This document shows, piece after piece, positions 35,189 through 40,108 of a DNA stretch of 40,108 bases. Source of the stretch: a virus; the IMG/VR virus record IMGVR_UViG_3300025154_000221, positions 1 through 40,108 of that record; one strand, given 5' to 3'. Below the pieces are notes generated by a model. That model did not search any database. It saw nothing but the letters and a program-made list of their open reading frames with translations, and was not told where the DNA came from. A program made the translations under genes and the position numbers. How positions within the stretch are numbered: the first letter of the stretch is position 1; the number at the start of each line of letters is the position of its first letter.

Positions 35189-36669
35189 TGGACTTTCAAA
35201 CCACTAATATAACCGGCATTATTTATACAGATAATGACGATAGTCTTCCGCAGTCGAAAAAGGAAGTCTGTCTTTATGACGGCTATAATGTGGAATTTTA
35301 TCGGGGATTAGGCACTGGAACTTCTAAAGGTACCACACTTTTGGGGGATGTGGGCGCTTATATCATTAGAGGCGGAGCTGAGTACAATTATTCAGCAAGC
35401 GCAAAGGTATGTGTTGTTAATGCCAGCGATGGCAAAGCCTATCATTTTAATGTAGGGACAGGGACTTTTACAGAAATTACTACAGGGTTTACCACTACAG
35501 CTAAGACCACTTATGCCGAAATGGACGGCTCTATAATAGTAAACGACGGTATAAACGACGCCAAAAAACTAACATATAACGGCAGTACGTGGGCAGTAGC
35601 CAGCCTAGGAACAACCTCTCAAAGAGGCTTGGCCATGACTGTATGGAAAAATAGGCTTTTTATAGGTTCATCAACAAGCGCAACTCTTTATTGGTCAACA
35701 CTTGGGGATAATGCAGACTGGGGAACCACGGGAGCTAATGGGGCCGGGTCTAACAGCAATTTCTTTAATGACTCTACTCCAATAACAGCCTTAATAGAGT
35801 GGAACGATCTTTTATTAATTTATAAAAAAAATAAAATATATTTCATCCAGGGGGGCACAGATCAAAATGAATGGATATGGGGGCAGTTCTCGGCTTCTGT
35901 AGGCTCGCCTTCGCCCAATGGAACGGCTAACTATTTAACTGAGCATTGGATGTTTGACAATGACCTACTTGCAATTGGTGCTTTCGGGAAAGATGGGGAA
36001 ACTAAATTAAATGCAGAATATTCAGACGATATAAATGAAGACTTTGAAAACCTTGTATCACCTGAAAACGTAAAACTTATTCCGTATCACAAAAGAGATC
36101 AGTTAAGATGCTATGTAACGTATTCCGGTGATGATTATATTAAATATTGCTGGATATATTGTTTTACAAAAAAACGTTGGTTTTTAAAGAAATACCCACA
36201 TAATATTACCACTGCTTTCTTATATGATGGCGATATTTACATCGGAACTGCTGCTGGGGAAGTCCTCAAGGATGACGACGGAAACACTTTTAATGGTACG
36301 GCTGTAGAAAATTTAATGTTGCTGCCCTTTCTTCATTTTGGCTATCTTAACTGGGAAAAAGAAGTGTCCGAAATTTTACTAGGACTAGACAGGCTCAATA
36401 CAACAAACTTTACGTTTAGGGTCAGGTATAACAATGAATCAGACGGAGCCTACACTGAAAAAGAATTTAGCATAACCGGAGCCGATGACCTTATCTGGGG
36501 AGAAGGCAACTGGGGAGAGAAAAACTGGGCGGCTTCTGGTGTTGCAAAAGCAATATTCAGGCCAAATAAAAGATTTGAAACCATTCAAATAGGGTTATAT
36601 AGCAACGGTGTAGCAGACAGGTTTATGGTCAGAAGCCTGTTAATAAAAGATATAGTAGCGGCAACATAA
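35188..36669 (+). CDS. Beta-propeller tail nozzle/stabilisation protein (P22 gp10-like)
   Basis: 493 residues. Repeated blades, each with a G-rich turn: NRLFIGSSTSATLYWST, NDLLLIYKKNKIYFIQGGTD, DNDLLAIGAFGKDGETKLN, DDYIKYCWIYCFTKKRWFLK, FLYDGDIYIGTAAGEVL. P22 gp10 and T7 gp12 are propeller proteins that close the tail end. Length equals gp10 (472) closely. Coupled to the adaptor gene. Confidence 0.8.
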   Translation: MDFQTTNITGIIYTDNDDSLPQSKKEVCLYDGYNVEFYRGLGTGTSKGTTLLGDVGAYIIRGGAEYNYSASAKVCVVNASDGKAYHFNVGTGTFTEITTGFTTTAKTTYAEMDGSIIVNDGINDAKKLTYNGSTWAVASLGTTSQRGLAMTVWKNRLFIGSSTSATLYWSTLGDNADWGTTGANGAGSNSNFFNDSTPITALIEWNDLLLIYKKNKIYFIQGGTDQNEWIWGQFSASVGSPSPNGTANYLTEHWMFDNDLLAIGAFGKDGETKLNAEYSDDINEDFENLVSPENVKLIPYHKRDQLRCYVTYSGDDYIKYCWIYCFTKKRWFLKKYPHNITTAFLYDGDIYIGTAAGEVLKDDDGNTFNGTAVENLMLLPFLHFGYLNWEKEVSEILLGLDRLNTTNFTFRVRYNNESDGAYTEKEFSITGADDLIWGEGNWGEKNWAASGVAKAIFRPNKRFETIQIGLYSNGVADRFMVRSLLIKDIVAAT

Positions 36670-36681
36670 AGGAATAATAAT

Positions 36682-37608
36682 ATGGCTTACAAATGGGCAG
36701 CAGATACATTTGACCCCTTTGGTTTTTTTCACGACAGTATATGGATGCCTGGCGGAAGCGAAGGGCGGTCTATGTGGGATGGTAAATCTCCAGAGCAAGC
36801 ATTAGCGGCAAGAAAGGGGAATAACGGTATGCCTTTTTACGAACCTCCGCCATTTATAGGCGGCTCTTTTTACCGTAGTGGTGAAAAACTGGCAGATGTT
36901 CAGAAGTCCGGCAATAACATTGATGTAACCTATAATGAAACGCCTGAACAAAAGAATCAAAGGCTTTTTAGGCAGGGGAGTATTTATAATTCCGAAAAAA
37001 CAGTTGGGAACCCTTATCCTGAACAAATGAAACGCTGGTCAGATATTGCCAATTACAGAAAAGACAGAGCTTTAGACGCTTATGACGAAGCCAATACGCC
37101 AACTTATGAAAAGTTTATTACTAATTCTTATGACAAATTTGGAGGATTAAATAATACTCAAGCTGCTCTTGGGTTTAATGAAATAGACAAATCCAGGAAT
37201 AAATACAAACAGCAGCTGGCCTCTGACTATGATTACAATATTGAAGCATTAGGACAGGCAGAAGATGACAGGTTAATGCAGCTTGCTCAATTTCTACAAG
37301 GTGGACAGAATTATGAAGATAGCTTGATGAATAATTATCTATCTCAGGCATTTAGCGGTTCGCAGCTTGGTAATACTCAGGCTTTGAATGCATCAGGGTT
37401 ACAAAATCAGATGAACCAACTTAATTTATATAATGACCAGCTTGGACAACAACAAAGCAATGACCAGATAAAAGCGTTGTTAAGCGCTGGTGCGTTGGCT
37501 TCAATGTTTATCCCCGGAGGGCAGGCAGTGGGAGCAGGATTGCAGGCAGCTAATACAGGAAGCCAACTTGTAAACCAAATGCGTCCAAAATATCAACAAT
37601 CTTATTAA
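36682..37608 (+). CDS. Putative ejection (internal virion) protein 1
   Basis: 308 residues, Gln/Asn/Tyr-rich helical middle (SRNKYKQQLASDYDYNIEAL) and a hydrophobic Gly/Ala C-terminal segment (ALLSAGALASMFIPGGQAVG). This composition is typical of podovirus ejection proteins (P22 gp7/gp20/gp16 place), which leave the head before DNA. First of three such genes after the gp10-like gene. Confidence 0.7.
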   Translation: MAYKWAADTFDPFGFFHDSIWMPGGSEGRSMWDGKSPEQALAARKGNNGMPFYEPPPFIGGSFYRSGEKLADVQKSGNNIDVTYNETPEQKNQRLFRQGSIYNSEKTVGNPYPEQMKRWSDIANYRKDRALDAYDEANTPTYEKFITNSYDKFGGLNNTQAALGFNEIDKSRNKYKQQLASDYDYNIEALGQAEDDRLMQLAQFLQGGQNYEDSLMNNYLSQAFSGSQLGNTQALNASGLQNQMNQLNLYNDQLGQQQSNDQIKALLSAGALASMFIPGGQAVGAGLQAANTGSQLVNQMRPKYQQSY

Positions 37609-37621
37609 GGAGAAAAATAAA

Positions 37622-38821
37622 ATGGCATATCCTCCAGTTCCACAACAAAACAATTTAATTGATTTATTAATGCAGGAACAAAACACCGTTCCGGCTGTAA
37701 ATATGCAGCCTGCAGCCACTTCTGCAATGCCAAGGCCTAAATTTAACCGTGATATGCTAACTCAAATGCTTTTAGGTGCAAGCGAGGCCGTGGGTGGAAC
37801 AGGCACAACCGGGCAGGCTATTAGTAGAGGGCTAGGCGGTGCGGCCAAGTCAGGGTTTAATTACGGACAGCAACAGCAGCAGAGCGACCTTTATAAACAG
37901 TTGTTGCAAGGGTCGGGGCTTAATTTAAATATGCCGGGGAATCAGCTTTTGACACCTGATTTAATGAAAAACGTTGTGGATATGCAGAAAACTAAAGTAG
38001 CTATAGAAAATGCCAGCGTTTTAAACAAATTAAGAACCGCTCAATCTAATGCATTAAGCGGCGCTTTCGGAGGATCTAAAGACCCTTATTTAACAAGTAT
38101 TAATTATTTGTTAAGCAATGGGACTATAACCCAGGAAGAAGCAAATCAAAGATTATTGCAGTGGCAGTTAAACAGGGCTAATAATCCTGCTTACAAAGGA
38201 GATGTTAAATATTCAGAAGGTATTGGGAAAAATCAAGCTGATTTGGAATATGCTAGCCCGATAGCAGTTGAAAAAGCACAGGGGACAATACAGGGCCAAT
38301 TAGGAACGCCGGGAACCATAGGAGATGTTGAAGAAACCAAAAAGATGGCTGGTGAAAAGACAAAAGACCTTGACGAATATGCAAACATGACCTCTAAAAT
38401 GCCTCAGTTAGAGGAAACGGTTAATAAATTAATGAATTTAGCTGAGAAAGCTACGTATACAAAAGCTGGACAGGCTGTAGATGAAATAAAAAGACAAATT
38501 GGCGCTGATGTTGGAGAAGGAGCGGAGGCCAGAACTGAATATACGGCTGTTATAAACAACCAAATATTACCACTACTTAGAGATACTTTCGGGGCGCAGT
38601 TCACAGAACGTGAAGGTGAAGCACTGAGGCAATCTTTGGGTGATGTTAATAAATCACCAGCAGAGAAAAAGCGGGTATTGAAAGCATTTATTGAGCAAAA
38701 ACGAGCAAATATACAATCTCAAAGTCAAAAATTACAGCAAAAATACAACAGCCCACAGCCAGCACAAAAAACAACCCCTAAAAAGAAAATGTCAGCAGAT
38801 GAATTATGGGATAGTTTATAA
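37622..38821 (+). CDS. Putative ejection (internal virion) protein 2
   Basis: 399 residues behind AAGGAGAAAAATAA. Gln/Ala/Gly-rich N-terminal half with a short Gly-rich segment (GGTGTTGQAISRGLGGAAKS), then a helical C-terminal domain (EYTAVINNQILPLLRDTFGA, EKKRVLKAFIEQKRANIQSQ). Last codon overlaps the next ATG (TAATG). Same arguments as for its neighbour. Confidence 0.7.
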   Translation: MAYPPVPQQNNLIDLLMQEQNTVPAVNMQPAATSAMPRPKFNRDMLTQMLLGASEAVGGTGTTGQAISRGLGGAAKSGFNYGQQQQQSDLYKQLLQGSGLNLNMPGNQLLTPDLMKNVVDMQKTKVAIENASVLNKLRTAQSNALSGAFGGSKDPYLTSINYLLSNGTITQEEANQRLLQWQLNRANNPAYKGDVKYSEGIGKNQADLEYASPIAVEKAQGTIQGQLGTPGTIGDVEETKKMAGEKTKDLDEYANMTSKMPQLEETVNKLMNLAEKATYTKAGQAVDEIKRQIGADVGEGAEARTEYTAVINNQILPLLRDTFGAQFTEREGEALRQSLGDVNKSPAEKKRVLKAFIEQKRANIQSQSQKLQQKYNSPQPAQKTTPKKKMSADELWDSL

Positions 38822-40108
38822 TGGAATTTGACGAAAAGGCAATATCTTTTTTAAAAAGAGCAAAAGAAGAAGGTATAGCCAAAGAAGAAGCTTTTGCAAC
38901 GCTACGCACTAAAGGTTATGATGTTCCTGAAAGCCAAACTCCCGAGCGACTTCCAGAGCCGCCCGCTGACATGGAAAATTATATCAATCAAAAGTCAGAA
39001 GAAATGCCATATAATCCTAATGACCCTATTGCATTTGCTGAACAGCAGAAGCAGGTGGCGCAAGGGTTAATTGATGAAATAGACAAAGCTAATGCAGAAT
39101 ATGGTCCACTTGCTGAGGATGTAGAGCCTTCTTCCATGATGGTTAGTGGTGGGATAGAGAAAAACGTAAAGCCCGAATTTGGCAGCCCCTTGCTGTTAAA
39201 GGCAATAAATGCCTTGACTTTAGGCAGGAAAAATCCAACTCAAGAAATTGTCAATACATTAACAAGCCCTGATGTAACTATACCTATGGCAGAAGCGTCT
39301 AGACAAGGAGCTTATCTTGCATTGCCAGCAGCTAACCTACTCAGAGGTTTTAAAGGCGCACAGCTTGCAAATGCCTTACTTTCTGGTACATACCAGGGCG
39401 GCTTAGTAGGGGCTGCCGAAAATGCACTGGAAGGCAAAAATGCACTGGAAGGAGCAAAAGAAGGCGCATTATGGGGAGGTGGGATAGCAGGCGGTTTTTC
39501 TGCCATACCAATGGTAGGCAAAATTACAGGTAAACCTATAAGTAAAGCATATTCTTTTGTTAACGAGCTTCTTTCCGGTGTTCCGAGAGAATACACCGAA
39601 AGAGCCTTACAAAAAGAAATGGCCGGACAATCTATATTCAAAGGTAAATTTGACCCGCTCACAAAAGTTGATGAATTAGGAATGAGGGCGCAGGATGCTA
39701 TTAATGATTTAAAGAGTCAGGCCGGTAAAGCCACAGGGAAAGAAAGGCAAGCACTTAAGTTAATAAATGAAAATATAAATACACAGCCAATATCCAACAG
39801 AATAGATGAATTGTTAGCAGAAAATACATCAAGATCAGGAATTTCAAGGCTTGACAAGTCAGACCTTAGTGCAATACAAGAGGTAAAAGATTTGTTATTG
39901 CAAAATAATTATGCTGATGATTTAGATAGCGTGCTGGTGAGAATACAGGATAAAATTAAACCCGACATAAACAGAGTAAAAACAACAACTGGCACTGGGG
40001 ATTATGTGTTAGGGCAAATTGCTGATGTTATAAATGACACCTTCCCTCAAAACTTTAAAGACGCTAAATCTGGATATAAACAAGTTAAAGACTTGCAAAA
40101 AAAGTTAT
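38821..40108 (+). CDS. Putative ejection protein 3 (N-terminal part; ends at 580)
   Basis: Starts MEFDEKAISFLKRAKEEGIA with TAATG coupling; runs off the window edge and continues at 1-580 through the terminal repeat, total 577 residues. A Gly/Ala-rich, hydrophobic region around 160-240 (GAAENALEGKNALEGAKEGA and GGGIAGGFSAIPMVG) could insert in membranes. Longest of the three Gln/Ala-rich proteins, matching P22 gp16 in position and size (609). It may also carry an activity in its charged helical middle, which I cannot name. Confidence 0.75.
   Translation, partial: MEFDEKAISFLKRAKEEGIAKEEAFATLRTKGYDVPESQTPERLPEPPADMENYINQKSEEMPYNPNDPIAFAEQQKQVAQGLIDEIDKANAEYGPLAEDVEPSSMMVSGGIEKNVKPEFGSPLLLKAINALTLGRKNPTQEIVNTLTSPDVTIPMAEASRQGAYLALPAANLLRGFKGAQLANALLSGTYQGGLVGAAENALEGKNALEGAKEGALWGGGIAGGFSAIPMVGKITGKPISKAYSFVNELLSGVPREYTERALQKEMAGQSIFKGKFDPLTKVDELGMRAQDAINDLKSQAGKATGKERQALKLINENINTQPISNRIDELLAENTSRSGISRLDKSDLSAIQEVKDLLLQNNYADDLDSVLVRIQDKIKPDINRVKTTTGTGDYVLGQIADVINDTFPQNFKDAKSGYKQVKDLQKKL
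39983..40108. repeat. Right copy of 126-bp terminal direct repeat
   Basis: Identical to 9-134. Genome unit length is therefore about 39,974 bp. Confidence 0.95.

Noticed and set aside
1-40108. tRNA genes, CRISPR arrays, insertion sequences
   Set aside because: No T-loop/anticodon arrangement, no regularly spaced repeats, and no transposase or terminal inverted repeats were seen; a covariance-model scan could still find a degenerate tRNA.

Overview
The window is essentially a whole phage genome of a little under 40 kb, read as a circle. Bases 9-134 recur exactly at 39983-40108, and the open frame that starts at 38821 runs through this overlap and ends at 580. The unique length is therefore about 39,974 bp. 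The sequence is AT-rich, densely packed, full of TAATG/ATGA start-stop couplings and strong Shine-Dalgarno sites. Head and tail genes follow a podovirus, P22-like order: small and large terminase, portal, scaffold, decoration protein, HK97-fold coat, head-tail adaptor, beta-propeller stabiliser (gp10-like), three Gln-rich putative ejection proteins, then fibres. The host cannot be named. A bacterial host with sigma70-type promoters is clear, and a diderm (Gram-negative-type) host fits the P22-like particle. I found no tRNA, CRISPR array, integrase, DNA polymerase or RNA polymerase.

Layout. 24.4-40.1 kb and 0-6.65 kb, mostly + strand: late genes (packaging, head, ejection, tail fibres, LamG lectin-like adhesin, then an M15 peptidase and a permuted NlpC/P60-type enzyme). 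A strong terminator at 6678-6712 closes this block. 6.7-9.96 kb: an HTH/coiled-coil gene (-), a conserved + gene, an HNH endonuclease with a structured leader, and a - strand operon headed by an AbrB-like regulator. 10.0-12.7 kb: small + genes, an ATP-grasp (R2K-type) ligase, and a - strand cassette with a polysaccharide pyruvyl transferase. 12.8-13.6 kb: a lysogeny-type switch, with an XRE repressor (-) facing a ribbon-helix-helix gene (+) across a promoter region. 13.8-23.2 kb, +: early and replication genes, including many tiny zinc-ribbon proteins, a candidate single-strand annealing protein, a DUF1064 nuclease, a replisome organiser carrying iterons (likely origin), a DnaB-type helicase, a Dam methylase and a LuxR-type HTH. 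23.2-24.45 kb: an HNH endonuclease and an RHH regulator (-), then about 560 bp of structured non-coding DNA. Small - strand cassettes interrupt the late genes at 0.55-1.3 kb, 5.1 kb and 31.0-31.3 kb.

How it works together. The initiator, its in-gene iterons and the helicase would recruit host polymerase. The annealing protein and DUF1064 nuclease would make and process recombination intermediates, and the terminase packages headfuls. The repressor implies a temperate or dormant state, but no recombinase is visible, so a plasmid-like prophage or use of host recombination should be considered. The ligase and pyruvyl transferase look like accessory genes that alter the host or evade defence.

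Most notable signals: a potential H-type pseudoknot in the leader of the gene at 22143; an extended -10 promoter with a leader that can fold two ways before the HNH gene at 7975; a family of short GC-rich hairpins placed between stop codons and the next ribosome site through the early region; a fibre-like protein with a secretion signal inside the packaging module; an overprinted gene at the end of the portal gene; and an unusual density of small Cys-rich proteins.
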